Shown: positions 1 through 7,933 of the stretch, piece by piece
Numbering within the stretch: the stretch's first letter is position 1
Layout of the letters: the number at the start of each line of letters is the position of its first letter
Origin: Prevotella sp.
GTDB lineage: Bacteria; Bacillota; Clostridia; Oscillospirales; Ruminococcaceae
Assembly: GCA_023663025.1 (NCBI GenBank)
Contig: JAMPIC010000027.1
Span: forward strand, 1 to 26,579
Length of the DNA stretch: 26,579 bases
Direction of reading: 5' to 3'
The notes under the pieces: generated by a model
Database searches by the model: none
Seen by the model: only the letters and a program-made list of their open reading frames with translations
Told to the model about the DNA's origin: nothing
Program-made: the position numbers and the translations under genes

Positions 1-25
1 CCTTTGCGGAGCTCTTGAACGATTT

Positions 26-145
26 GCGCCTGCGGGCGCGGGGAGGAGATTTCGCGCTCTGCGGAGCGCGACCAAAGGGCGCCGCCCTTTGGAAACCTGC
101 CGCCTTTGAAAAGGCGGGCGAAACTTTTAGTCGTGGCTTCGCCGC
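26..145. repeat. Cluster of five consecutive short hairpins (REP-like)
   Basis: Five inverted repeats follow one another with almost no gap: GCGCC/GGCGC (26-30, 35-39) and CGCGCTC/GAGCGCG (53-59, 64-70), both with a TGCG loop; CCAAAGGGC/GCCCTTTGG (72-80, 84-92); CCGCCTT/AAGGCGG (100-106, 111-117, loop TGAA); and GTGGC/GCCGC (133-137, 141-145). No convincing gene covers them. The form resembles dispersed palindromic intergenic elements of clostridial genomes, but only one copy is in this window, so its repetition is an inference. It could also be the structured 3' end of a gene to the left. Confidence 0.5.
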
Positions 146-201
146 GCGATGCGCTGACGTTTTGTTTGTGCGCTAAACAACAATTTACTTGCCTTTCCAA
201 C

Positions 202-245
202 AAGAAGTACCGTAGGGTCGATCCCCTGCGGTATTTCTTATTTAC
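202..245 (+). terminator. Probable Rho-independent terminator, possibly bidirectional
   Basis: Arms at 202-217 and 224-239 pair over 16 positions with two G-T wobbles around a six-base loop (218-223). The outer part is A/T-rich, so the right arm ends in a T-rich run and the left arm starts A-rich. It most likely ends a transcript entering from the left edge and insulates secG. Confidence 0.6.
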
Positions 246-298
246 ACTTACTCATATTGAGTGCTGCAATACAGCTAAAAATAATTTTTGCAAACCCC

Positions 299-327
299 TT
301 GCAATCCGAGAAATAATATGCTATAAT
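299..327 (+). promoter_or_regulatory. secG promoter
   Basis: TTGCAA (299-304), a 17-base spacer and TATAAT (322-327), with TG at 319-320 giving an extended -10. The predicted transcript start lies about 30 bases before the secG ribosome site. A second TTGCAA lies 11 bases upstream (288-293). Confidence 0.75.
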
Positions 328-365
328 GTTAAAGACAACGCATATTTTCAGAGGAGGTACAGCAA

Positions 366-641
366 ATGGAATTCGGCGCTATACAGATAATCGGCGGTGT
401 TATCATGCTGATTTGCAGCGTGCTTATTATCGTTCTTACCATTATGCAGGAACAAAAACAGCAGGATATGAGCTCCGCCCTGTCGGGTCAGAGCGATAAC
501 TTTTTCGGAAAAGGAGACGTGAGCAGCTCCCGCGAACAGGCTCTCGCAAGGCTTACAAAGCTTTTGGCTATCGTGTTTTTCATTGTGACAATTGCCGTCA
601 ACGTCATTCCGGCAATCGTAAGCAGAGTCAGCGCAAGCTGA
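366..641 (+). CDS. secG: Preprotein translocase subunit SecG
   Basis: A 91-residue membrane protein, a small non-essential subunit of the SecYEG channel in the cytoplasmic membrane. It shows the SecG layout: a first hydrophobic helix (about 8-26), a conserved cytoplasmic loop with QEQKQQDMSSALSG and then DNFFGK, and a second helix (about 65-85). Length is slightly above the usual 70-80 residues. The start is ATG 366, preceded by GAGGAGG with good spacing. It is followed by rnr, a gene order common in Firmicutes, but a terminator-like hairpin lies between them. Identification rests on the characteristic loop between two helices and is firm. Confidence 0.93.
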   Translation: MEFGAIQIIGGVIMLICSVLIIVLTIMQEQKQQDMSSALSGQSDNFFGKGDVSSSREQALARLTKLLAIVFFIVTIAVNVIPAIVSRVSAS

Positions 642-657
642 ACGGTTATGCGGCAGC

Positions 658-691
658 GTCCTGCGCCTACACGGTGCGGGACTTTTTCTTT
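658..691 (+). terminator. Terminator or attenuator between secG and rnr
   Basis: Arms 658-667 and 673-682 pair over ten positions (two G-T wobbles) around a five-base loop, followed directly by TTTTTCTTT (683-691). This is a standard intrinsic terminator shape. It lies inside any rnr reading frame begun upstream at 648, which argues against that start. No obvious promoter follows it, so rnr would depend on readthrough. Confidence 0.72.
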
Positions 692-737
692 AGCCGTAAA
701 GCGGCGGCGTTGCGGACATATGAAAGGAGAATGTGAA

Positions 738-2876
738 TTGGCTGAACAAAAGGATATCTACAAAAACAGGATAAAATCAATACTGTCACAATTGTCACAG
801 GGCGGAAAAAAAGGCGTTCCCTACAAGAAGCTTTACGCATCCTGCAAGGGCAGACGGCAGAACGCGGCTGCTTTCGCGGCGGCGGTCGCCGAGCTTAAAC
901 GGGACGGTACTGTCGCCGAGGACAAAAACGGCATAAGGCTCTGCTCCGACGCGGGACTTTTCCGCGCGAATGTGACAAGGCTCAACAGGACTTTCGGATT
1001 TATCGAGAGGGAGGACGGCTCGGAGGTGTTCGTCCCCGGAAAGTTCCTCAAGGGCGCAATGCCGGGGGATACCGTTATGGCAAGGCTTCTTCCGCCGCGC
1101 GGAGAGCTTCCCGAGGGCGAGGTGGTCTCTGTCGTTGAGGAGGGATTCACGGAATTTTCGGGAATTGTGGAAAAAGAGGGCGGAACGGTCTGCATACGCC
1201 CCGATACCCTTTCGAGAGACCTTATGATTGTGTCGGCGATAGACATTCCCGTAAGAGTGGGCGACAAGGTTTTGGCGGAAATTTACCGCCGCGGCGAAAG
1301 GCACTCCGAGCACAGGGTGCGCATAAAGGACGTTTTCGGCGACGGCGGAAAAGCCAAAAGCAGCGCGGACGCTTTGCTTTGGACAAACGGTATAGAAACG
1401 GAATTTCCCCCGCAGGTTCTGGACGAGGCGAGAGCCGCGGAACATACGGGCATACCGGCTGACGAAATCTACAAACGGCTCGATCTGAGGGACGAGATAA
1501 TCTTCACCATAGACGGCGCGGACACAAAGGATATCGACGACGCAATTTCCATCGCCCGCGACGAGGAGGGCTGGAGACTGGGCGTACACATTGCGGACGT
1601 GTCCTACTATGTAAAGGCGGGTTCGGAGCTTGACAACGATGCCATGCTTCGGGGAACGTCCATCTACTACGCGAACAAGGTCGTTCCCATGCTGCCGAAG
1701 GAGCTTTCAAACGGCATCTGTTCCCTTAATCCCAAGGAGGACAGGCTGGCGTTTTCCTGCCTTATGAAGCTTGACTTTGAGGGAAATCTCATAGACTATA
1801 AGTTCAGCAAAACCGTTATCCGTTCGCGGGTAAAGGGCGTTTACAGCGAGATAAACACCCTGCTGGACGGCATAAAGGGCGGCGAGGGAGTTTCCATAGC
1901 CCTTGCCGAAAAGTACGGCGGTCTGACGAGGAGCATTCTTCTTATGGACGAGCTTGCGGCGGTGCTGACCGCAAACAAGCTCCGCAGGGGCGCGCCCCAG
2001 ATCGAGACCTCGGAAAGCAAACTGATAATAGACGAAAACGACGTTTGCGTGGACGTTCAAAAGCGCGAGCGCGGTCGCAGCGAGCTTATCATCGAGGAGT
2101 TCATGCTTATGGCGAACACGGCGGCGGCAAGGCTTGCGAAAGAGGCGGGAATACCTTTCGTGTACCGCGTTCATGAAGACCCCGCCCCCGAAAAGATCGG
2201 CGAGCTGGTGGAGACGGTTTCGGTCATGGGCGTGACCGTTCCTCACTTTACAAGCGTGAAGCCCAAGCATTTGGCGGAGATACTGGAAAAGACAAAGGAT
2301 TCTCCCCTTGCGCCGGTGGTGAACAGCATGGTGCTCAGATCCATGGCTAAGGCGAAGTACAGCGACGAGCCGCTGGGACATTTCGGATTGGTGCTTGACG
2401 ATTACGCACACTTTACCTCGCCCATAAGACGTTACCCCGATCTGGCGATACACCGCATTCTGACGGATCTTTGCTACAACAAAAAAACTCCCGACCAAAT
2501 GCGGAAGCGTTACGCGGCGTTTGCAAACGAAGCCGCGCGGCAGTCCTCGGAACGGGAGCTTACGGCAATGCGCATAGAGCGCGCCTGCGACGACTGCTAC
2601 GCGGCGGAGTATATGTCCTCCCATATCGGAGAGCGTTTCGAGGGAATGATAACCTCGGTGCAGGATTTCGGATTTTTCGTGGAGCTTCCCAATACCGTTG
2701 AGGGACTTGTCCGTCTGGATACGCTGAAGAACGGTCCCTACGATTACGACGGACGGTTTGCCTTTACAAAGGAGGGCAAGTCCGTGTACCGCGTTGGGGA
2801 TACGGTAAGCGTTATCTGCACGGCGGCGAACGTGAGCGCGGGACAGGTTGATTTCGCGGTCGAGGGAGACTGCTGA
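738..2876 (+). CDS. rnr: Ribonuclease R
   Basis: A 3'-to-5' exoribonuclease of the RNase II/R family that degrades structured RNA in the cytoplasm. From the chosen start it has 712 residues, a normal length. N-terminal cold-shock-type domains (about 70-220) precede the RNB catalytic domain, where the metal-binding aspartates are in D259-x5-D265-x-D267-D268, followed by HIADVSYYV. The family signature HFTSPIRRYPDLAIHR begins at 558. A C-terminal S1 domain follows (about 631-705, GMITSVQDFGFFVEL). The start is taken as TTG 738 because AAAGGAGA (723-730) sits seven bases upstream. ATG 720 and an in-frame ATG at 648 have no good ribosome site, and the 648 start would run through the preceding hairpin. 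smpB, often next in Firmicutes, is absent. Confidence 0.93.
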   Translation: MAEQKDIYKNRIKSILSQLSQGGKKGVPYKKLYASCKGRRQNAAAFAAAVAELKRDGTVAEDKNGIRLCSDAGLFRANVTRLNRTFGFIEREDGSEVFVPGKFLKGAMPGDTVMARLLPPRGELPEGEVVSVVEEGFTEFSGIVEKEGGTVCIRPDTLSRDLMIVSAIDIPVRVGDKVLAEIYRRGERHSEHRVRIKDVFGDGGKAKSSADALLWTNGIETEFPPQVLDEARAAEHTGIPADEIYKRLDLRDEIIFTIDGADTKDIDDAISIARDEEGWRLGVHIADVSYYVKAGSELDNDAMLRGTSIYYANKVVPMLPKELSNGICSLNPKEDRLAFSCLMKLDFEGNLIDYKFSKTVIRSRVKGVYSEINTLLDGIKGGEGVSIALAEKYGGLTRSILLMDELAAVLTANKLRRGAPQIETSESKLIIDENDVCVDVQKRERGRSELIIEEFMLMANTAAARLAKEAGIPFVYRVHEDPAPEKIGELVETVSVMGVTVPHFTSVKPKHLAEILEKTKDSPLAPVVNSMVLRSMAKAKYSDEPLGHFGLVLDDYAHFTSPIRRYPDLAIHRILTDLCYNKKTPDQMRKRYAAFANEAARQSSERELTAMRIERACDDCYAAEYMSSHIGERFEGMITSVQDFGFFVELPNTVEGLVRLDTLKNGPYDYDGRFAFTKEGKSVYRVGDTVSVICTAANVSAGQVDFAVEGDC

Positions 2877-2904
2877 TAAAAGAGACAAGAAATCAGATAA
2901 TAAA

Positions 2905-2940
2905 GGACGGCAAAGGAAATTCCCTTGCCGTCCGTTTTTT
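2905..2940. terminator. Shared terminator for the convergent rnr and ABC operons
   Basis: GGACGGCAA (2905-2913) pairs with TTGCCGTCC (2925-2933) and is followed by a T run (2935-2940) on the + strand. On the - strand it follows the stop codon of the ABC gene (2939-2941) and leads into a T-rich stretch, so it can serve both operons. Confidence 0.85.
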
Positions 2941-4768
2941 ACGCTTCCGCAAACTGCGAATTATAGAGCGCGGCATAGAAGCCGTCCCTTTCGATAAGAC
3001 TGTCGTGACTGCCCTGCTCCACGATGTCGCCGTCTTTCATGACAAGGATAAGATCCGCGTCCCGTATGGTGGAAAGACGGTGCGCTATCACAAAGCTTGT
3101 TCTGCCTTTCATAAGGTTGTTCATGGCTTTCTGAATGCGTATCTCCGTTCTTGTGTCAACGGAACTTGTGGCTTCGTCGAGAATAAGTATCTTGTTGTCC
3201 GCGAGAATTGCCCGCGCGATGGTGAGCAGCTGTTTCTGTCCTTGGGAAACGTTGCCCGATTCCTCGTTCAGCTCCGTTTGGTAGCCGTCGGGAAGCGTTC
3301 TTATAAAGCGGTCGACGTGAGCCGCCTTTGCCGCGGCGATCACTTCCTCGTCCGTGGCGTCAAGCCTGCCGTAACGGATATTCTCCATAATAGTTCCGTT
3401 GAACAGCCAGGTGTCCTGCAAAACCATGCCGAACGCCTCCCGCAGGGAGCTTCTGTCAAACTTGCGGACGTCGTGACCGTCCACCTTTATTGAGCCGCCG
3501 TTCACATCGTAGAACCTCATCAGCAGCTTTACCATAGTGGTTTTTCCCGCGCCCGTGGGACCCACTATCGCCACCGTCTGACCCTTATCCACCCTTGCGC
3601 TGAAATCCTTTATAATGATTTTAGCGGGGTCGTATCCGAACCGCACATGGTCGAACTCCACGCCGCCCTCGATAGCCTCGGGAGCAATGGGGTTCTCCGC
3701 GCCGCTTTCCTCCTCGGCTTCTTCGAGAAACTCGAAAACTCTTTCCGCTGCCGCAGCCATTGACTGGAGCATATTGGACACCTGCGCTATCTGGGTTATG
3801 GGCTGCGTGAACTGTCTGACGTACTGGATAAACGCCTGAATGTCGCCCACTGAAATAGTGCCGTTCGCCGCGAGCCAAGCGCCGACCACGGCTACTCCCA
3901 CATAGCCGAGATTTCCCACAAACTGCATGATAGGCTGCATCATTCCCGACAGGAACTGGGAAAGCATTGCCGACCTGTAGAGTATGCGGTTGTCCCGCTC
4001 GAATTCTTCAAGGGATTTTTCCTCGCGGTTGAACGCCTTGATGACAAGGTGTCCGCCGTAGACCTCCTCCACCTGACCGTTTACATGACCGAGGTATTCC
4101 TGCTGCTGCTTGAAGTATTTCTGCGACTTCTTTACCACAAGCATTACCAGCGCGGTTGACAGCGGCAGTATCACCAGCGCGATAAGGGTGAGTATCCCGC
4201 TTATGGAAAGCATCATGATCAGCACGCCGATAAGGGTCGTCACCGAAGTGATAAGCTGGGTAATGCTTTGGTTAAGGCTCATGCCGAGGGTGTCAACGTC
4301 GTTGGTAACTCTTGAAAGTATCTCGCCGTGGGTGTTGCTTTCGTAGTATTTCATGGGTATGCGGTGTATTTTTTCGGAAATGTCTTTCCGCATACGGTAT
4401 GTCATTTTCTGGGAAACTCCCGACATAAGCCAGCCCTGAACAAAGCTGAACGAGCCGCTGAGCACATACATCGCCATTACCGTAAGGATTATTCCGGCGA
4501 TCCTGTCAAAGTCGATGCCGCTTCCGCCGCCGACTTTGCTGACAAGTCCGTTGAATATTTCGGTGGTGGCTTTGCTCAGGACTTTCGGTCCGGCGATGTT
4601 GAATACCGTACTGCCCGCCGCGAATATCATAACCGCGATTATCGCAGCCTTAAAGGGCTTGACGTATCCCATAAGCTTTCGGACCGTTCCCTTGAAATCC
4701 TTTGCCTTTTCCATGGGAGGGCCTCCTCCCGGACCGTGCGGACCTCTTCTCGGCGGCATATCACTCAC
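2939..4768 (-). CDS. ABC exporter half-transporter, catalytically complete partner
   Basis: A 609-residue fused membrane and ATPase half-transporter of the multidrug/lipid exporter type. A short proline/glycine-rich N-terminus precedes six predicted transmembrane helices (about 38-340). The nucleotide-binding domain has a Walker A GPTGAGKTT near 403, signature VSQGQ near 506, and Walker B ILILDEATSS near 530 with the catalytic glutamate present. It is the last gene of a MarR-ABC-ABC operon. The start is GTG 4768: AAAGGAG lies about five bases upstream and the codon overlaps the previous stop by eight bases, suggesting coupled translation; ATG 4759 is the alternative. The neighbour has a degenerate site, so the pair should form a heterodimer like BmrCD, LmrCD or TM287/288. 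The substrate cannot be read from sequence. Confidence 0.9.
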   Translation of the reverse strand: MSDMPPRRGPHGPGGGPPMEKAKDFKGTVRKLMGYVKPFKAAIIAVMIFAAGSTVFNIAGPKVLSKATTEIFNGLVSKVGGGSGIDFDRIAGIILTVMAMYVLSGSFSFVQGWLMSGVSQKMTYRMRKDISEKIHRIPMKYYESNTHGEILSRVTNDVDTLGMSLNQSITQLITSVTTLIGVLIMMLSISGILTLIALVILPLSTALVMLVVKKSQKYFKQQQEYLGHVNGQVEEVYGGHLVIKAFNREEKSLEEFERDNRILYRSAMLSQFLSGMMQPIMQFVGNLGYVGVAVVGAWLAANGTISVGDIQAFIQYVRQFTQPITQIAQVSNMLQSMAAAAERVFEFLEEAEEESGAENPIAPEAIEGGVEFDHVRFGYDPAKIIIKDFSARVDKGQTVAIVGPTGAGKTTMVKLLMRFYDVNGGSIKVDGHDVRKFDRSSLREAFGMVLQDTWLFNGTIMENIRYGRLDATDEEVIAAAKAAHVDRFIRTLPDGYQTELNEESGNVSQGQKQLLTIARAILADNKILILDEATSSVDTRTEIRIQKAMNNLMKGRTSFVIAHRLSTIRDADLILVMKDGDIVEQGSHDSLIERDGFYAALYNSQFAEA

Positions 4769-6944
4769 TCTCCTTTCCGTTATTTTTACTTTCGGGGGAT
4801 TTTCCCCGCTTCAGCTCGCTTTCCGAAAGCTGCGAGGAAGCTATCTGTCCGTATATCTCGCAGCTTTCGAGCAGTTCCCCGTGAGTTCCCATTCCCGCGA
4901 CGCGCCCCTCGTCAAGGACGATTATCTTATCCGCGTGAAGAATGGTACTGATACGCTGTGCGACGATTATCACCGTGGAATCCGCCACATGTTCGGCGAG
5001 AGCTTTCCTCAGAGCCGCGTCGGTCTTGTAGTCCAGCGCGGAAAAGCTGTCGTCGAAAATATATATCTTAGGCTTCTTGACGATCGCCCGCGCAATGGAA
5101 AGCCTTTGCTTCTGACCTCCCGAAACGTTGGTGCCGCCCTGCGCTATGGGACTTTCATACCGTTCCGGCTTGGCTTCGATAAAGTCCGCGGACTGTGCTA
5201 TAGCCGCCGCCTCCCGAAGCTGTCCGTCGCCGGCGTTATCACCGCCGAAGCGCAGGTTTGAAGCAATAGTTCCGCTGAACAGAACGCCCTTTTGCGGAAC
5301 GAGACCGATATTCTCCCGCAGATAATGCTGCGAGAAATCCCGTACGTCCGTACCGTCCACCGTGACCTTTCCCTCCGTGACGTCGAAAAAGCGGGGGATA
5401 AGATTTATCATCGTGGACTTTCCGCTGCCCGTACTTCCGATAATAGCCGTGGTCTCGCCGGGATTGGCGGTGAAGCTGATGTGGTGCAGGACTTTTTCCT
5501 CCGAATCCCCGTAGCTGAAAGAAACGTCCTCAAACGCCACTCTGCCCTCGGTTATGCCCGTTTCGGCAGCCTGTTCCCTGTCTCTTACGGACGGTTCAGT
5601 CTCCAGGACTTCGCTTATACGGTTAGCCGAAACGGAGGCTCTCGGCAGCATTATGGAAATCATTGTCAGCATAAGGAAGGACATCACTATCTGCATTGTG
5701 TAGGTCAGGAAAGCCATCATGTCGCCCACCTGCATTTCGCCGCCGTCAATGCCCTTCGCGCCGAACCATACTATAAGCACGCTTATGCCGTTCATGATAA
5801 GGGTCATAAACGGGGACATTACCGTCATCACCCTGTTGGTGAAAAGCTGCGTCCGCATAAGATTTTTGTTTGCTGTATCGAAACGCTCCTCCTCGTATTT
5901 CTCGCGGCTGAACGCCCTGATAACGGGAAGTCCCGTAAGTATCTCGCGGGTAACAAGGTTAAGCCTGTCGATAAGCTTCTGCATCATCTTGAATTTGGGC
6001 ATTGCCACAACCATTAAAATTGATACCAGCATGAGTATCGCCGCCACGGCAATGAAGATTATCCAGCCCATTCCGGTGCCGGTGCGGACTACCTTTATAA
6101 CGCCGCCTATGCCCATTATCGGAGCGTACAGCACCATGCGCAGTATCATTACAATTACCATCTGCACCTGCTGTATGTCATTGGTGGAACGGGTTATCAG
6201 CGAGGCTGTGGAAAATCTGTCCATCTCGCTGTTTGAAAAGGAAATGACCTTGCGGAAGATCTTTTCGCGGACGTTCATTCCGAACAGTGCGCCAAGCTGC
6301 GCCGCGATAAATCCCACCGCTATCGTGACCAGCATTATCAGCAGAGCCATTCCCATCATCTTCACGCCCGTTTTCAGAATATAGTTCATTCTGAGAGCGT
6401 TCATATCCGTGCCCTGCGCTTCAAGCTCGCTTTGGGCAAAGGCTGTCGCCATCTGGGACAGCATTATGTCGCTGTACCCCTCGAAGCCTTTGTTTATTTC
6501 CTCTATCATGGGAGCGCGCTGTTCCTCGGGCATCGCAAGCAGCATATCCGTAACAGTCATACCCTCGGGTAACTGTACCGCCATAGCCGTATCGCCGCCC
6601 GCCTCCGCAAGCTGTGACATATCCGCTTGGTCGAGAGCGTACACCGCCGCCGCAGGGTATGTAATATACGGTTCGACGGTTTCGGCGTCCTCCGACCGCC
6701 TGCCGTCGGGGTAGTATTCCGACAGCATACCGCTTTTGTCGAACAGCAGCAGCTTTTTCAGACTTTCGGGAGAAATTTCCTCCAAAGCCGCAGTCTCCAC
6801 GCCGCCCTGCTGAATGCCCACGTCCACAATGTCGGAGGTGTACTGTGGCAGCGAAAGGTCGCAGAAAGCCTGCACGATCAGCAAAGCCAGTATCAGCGGT
6901 ATCCAAGCCGCCGATTTTCCCAGATGCTTAAGCATTTTTATCAT
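4761..6944 (-). CDS. ABC exporter half-transporter, degenerate ATPase site, large extracellular insert
   Basis: A 727-residue half-transporter. The first transmembrane helix (about 10-33) is separated from the second by roughly 150 mostly hydrophilic residues (about 35-190), predicted to lie outside the cell; typical half-transporters have only a short loop there. The ATPase domain has Walker A GSTGSGKST near 502 and signature VSGGQKQR near 605, but Walker B reads IYIFDDSFSALD, so aspartate replaces the catalytic glutamate. This is the known pattern of the non-catalytic partner of heterodimeric exporters. ATG 6944 has AAAGGAGAGG upstream and overlaps the end of the MarR gene by 17 bases. Efflux of a drug, peptide or lipid is plausible from the family; the specific cargo is unknown. 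Confidence 0.9.
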   Translation of the reverse strand: MIKMLKHLGKSAAWIPLILALLIVQAFCDLSLPQYTSDIVDVGIQQGGVETAALEEISPESLKKLLLFDKSGMLSEYYPDGRRSEDAETVEPYITYPAAAVYALDQADMSQLAEAGGDTAMAVQLPEGMTVTDMLLAMPEEQRAPMIEEINKGFEGYSDIMLSQMATAFAQSELEAQGTDMNALRMNYILKTGVKMMGMALLIMLVTIAVGFIAAQLGALFGMNVREKIFRKVISFSNSEMDRFSTASLITRSTNDIQQVQMVIVMILRMVLYAPIMGIGGVIKVVRTGTGMGWIIFIAVAAILMLVSILMVVAMPKFKMMQKLIDRLNLVTREILTGLPVIRAFSREKYEEERFDTANKNLMRTQLFTNRVMTVMSPFMTLIMNGISVLIVWFGAKGIDGGEMQVGDMMAFLTYTMQIVMSFLMLTMISIMLPRASVSANRISEVLETEPSVRDREQAAETGITEGRVAFEDVSFSYGDSEEKVLHHISFTANPGETTAIIGSTGSGKSTMINLIPRFFDVTEGKVTVDGTDVRDFSQHYLRENIGLVPQKGVLFSGTIASNLRFGGDNAGDGQLREAAAIAQSADFIEAKPERYESPIAQGGTNVSGGQKQRLSIARAIVKKPKIYIFDDSFSALDYKTDAALRKALAEHVADSTVIIVAQRISTILHADKIIVLDEGRVAGMGTHGELLESCEIYGQIASSQLSESELKRGKSPESKNNGKESE

Positions 6945-7398
6945 CGGTATCCTCTCCTTTCTCGGTGACGTAATCCTCGATAATTTCCGTCATTTCGGCT
7001 AAAAGCTCGTAAAGACGGTTTTTACGTTCCTCGCCCATTTTTTCGTTGACATACCTCATAACGTTGTCCATCTGTCTGCGCGAGCGGTCAAGGAAATCCC
7101 GTCCGCTTTCCGTGAGCCTTACCATGGTGTTGCGGCGGTTTATCAGATTTGTCTCGCGGGACACAAGTCCCCTGCTTTCAAGGGATTTGAGACTTCTTGA
7201 AACGGCGGGCGGGGTAACGTCCAGTTCGGCGGCGATAGCGGAAACGGTCATTCCGTCAGCGCTGCCGGGACATTCCGCAATAATGTTCAGCAGACAGAAT
7301 TCGCTGTGGGATATCCCCGTTTTCAGCGGAACGGCGTTCATGAACTGCCGCATACGTCTGAACTGTTCAACAAGTCTGTATTTGCCGTCGGGCTGCAT
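6928..7398 (-). CDS. MarR-family transcriptional regulator
   Basis: A 156-residue winged-helix regulator of normal MarR length. The DNA-binding core is visible in MTVSAIAAELDVTPPAVSRS (helix-turn-helix, about 50-70), followed by LKSLESRGLVSRE and the wing region with NRRNTMVRLTESG. Flanking helices would form the dimer interface. ATG 7398 has GGAGG about eight bases upstream. It is the first gene of the exporter operon, so it probably represses its own promoter and is released by a ligand of the pump; this follows the usual logic of the family. A palindrome just downstream of the promoter -10 box (7445-7462) is the likely operator. Confidence 0.9.
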   Translation of the reverse strand: MQPDGKYRLVEQFRRMRQFMNAVPLKTGISHSEFCLLNIIAECPGSADGMTVSAIAAELDVTPPAVSRSLKSLESRGLVSRETNLINRRNTMVRLTESGRDFLDRSRRQMDNVMRYVNEKMGEERKNRLYELLAEMTEIIEDYVTEKGEDTDDKNA

Positions 7399-7444
7399 TT
7401 TTCATTCCTCCGTGACGACCGAAGCCGCAGTTGATTAACACATG

Positions 7445-7462
7445 TAACAATTAACATTGTTA
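7445..7462. promoter_or_regulatory. Candidate MarR operator
   Basis: A palindrome with arms TAACAAT (7445-7451) and ATTGTTA (7456-7462) around four bases. On the - strand it lies about ten bases beyond the -10 box, at the start of the transcript, where binding would block transcription. Size and A/T-rich symmetry fit MarR-family sites. Confidence 0.62.
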
Positions 7463-7472
7463 TCTGTTTATT

Positions 7473-7501
7473 ATGATAGCACCCTTTGGATTTGTTGTCA
7501 A
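7473..7501 (-). promoter_or_regulatory. Promoter of the marR-ABC operon
   Basis: On the - strand TTGACA (complement of 7496-7501) is followed after exactly 17 bases by TATCAT (complement of 7473-7478). The -35 is a full consensus match. The leader to the MarR start is about 65 bases. Confidence 0.8.
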
Positions 7502-7535
7502 TAGACAAAAGAAAGTTTCACCGTTTCAACACATT

Positions 7536-7584
7536 GTACAAATTTCGGAAAATTTTATTAACCTTTCGTACATTTTTCGGGAAA
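7536..7584. repeat. Two direct copies of a GTACA..TTTCGG motif in a gene-free stretch
   Basis: In the AT-rich region between the marR and PucR promoters, the 17 bases at 7536-7552 and 7568-7584 share GTACA, TTTCGG and a trailing AAA (14 of 17 identical) at an offset of 32 bases, about three helical turns. They could be a pair of regulator sites. Nothing else recognisable was seen between 7502 and 7744. Confidence 0.35.
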
Positions 7585-7744
7585 GGCAAAAACGCTTTTG
7601 GTCTCAGGGAAAAATTACCGCGTTGAAATTCATAAAATATTAACACAATTATACAAAAAATATGATAAAATTATAAAAGTATTTGTTAAAATGCCGAGAT
7701 ATAAAATTTTGCGGGACTTTTTTAGATAAAATTACAAAAAACAC

Positions 7745-7773
7745 TTGCAATGTCAACAAAAATTGTGTATAAT
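7745..7773 (+). promoter_or_regulatory. Promoter of the PucR-like regulator gene
   Basis: TTGCAA (7745-7750), a 17-base spacer and a consensus TATAAT (7768-7773). The -35 and spacing are identical to those of the secG promoter. It implies a leader of roughly 150 bases (about 7780-7933), GC-rich and containing the palindrome CAGGCGCCTG; no known riboswitch was recognised in it. Confidence 0.72.
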
Positions 7774-7933
7774 AATTTACATGAATGGTTTTCAGCAAGG
7801 TGTTCCGACGCGGCGCACGTTTCCCGCTCCCCGCGTTCCGCAAGGTCTTTCGGCGCGAATTTTCCGCGGCGGACAGGCGCCTGCGATTACAATGCCGATT
7901 TGCTCGGGCTAAAATGAAAGGATGACCTTCTAT

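Noticed and set aside
106..390. 94-residue + frame upstream of secG
   Set aside because: It crosses hairpins, the terminator-like stem and the secG promoter and overlaps the secG start; composition is not protein-like and no ribosome site is present.
648..737. N-terminal extension of RNase R from ATG 648
   Set aside because: It would encode a Cys/Arg-rich stretch unlike RNase R and runs through a terminator hairpin; TTG 738 has a strong ribosome site.
1707..2888. 393-residue - strand frame antisense to rnr
   Set aside because: GC-rich codon bias keeps the antisense frame open; no recognisable motif, and rnr covers it completely with intact active sites.
4515..6384. Several + strand frames opposite the ABC genes (248, 241 and 221 residues)
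   Set aside because: All lie antisense to coding sequence with Walker and signature motifs; none has a domain or ribosome site.
7649..7843. 64-residue - strand frame in the marR/PucR intergenic region
   Set aside because: It runs across the PucR promoter, has low-complexity Phe/Ile/Asn content and no ribosome site.
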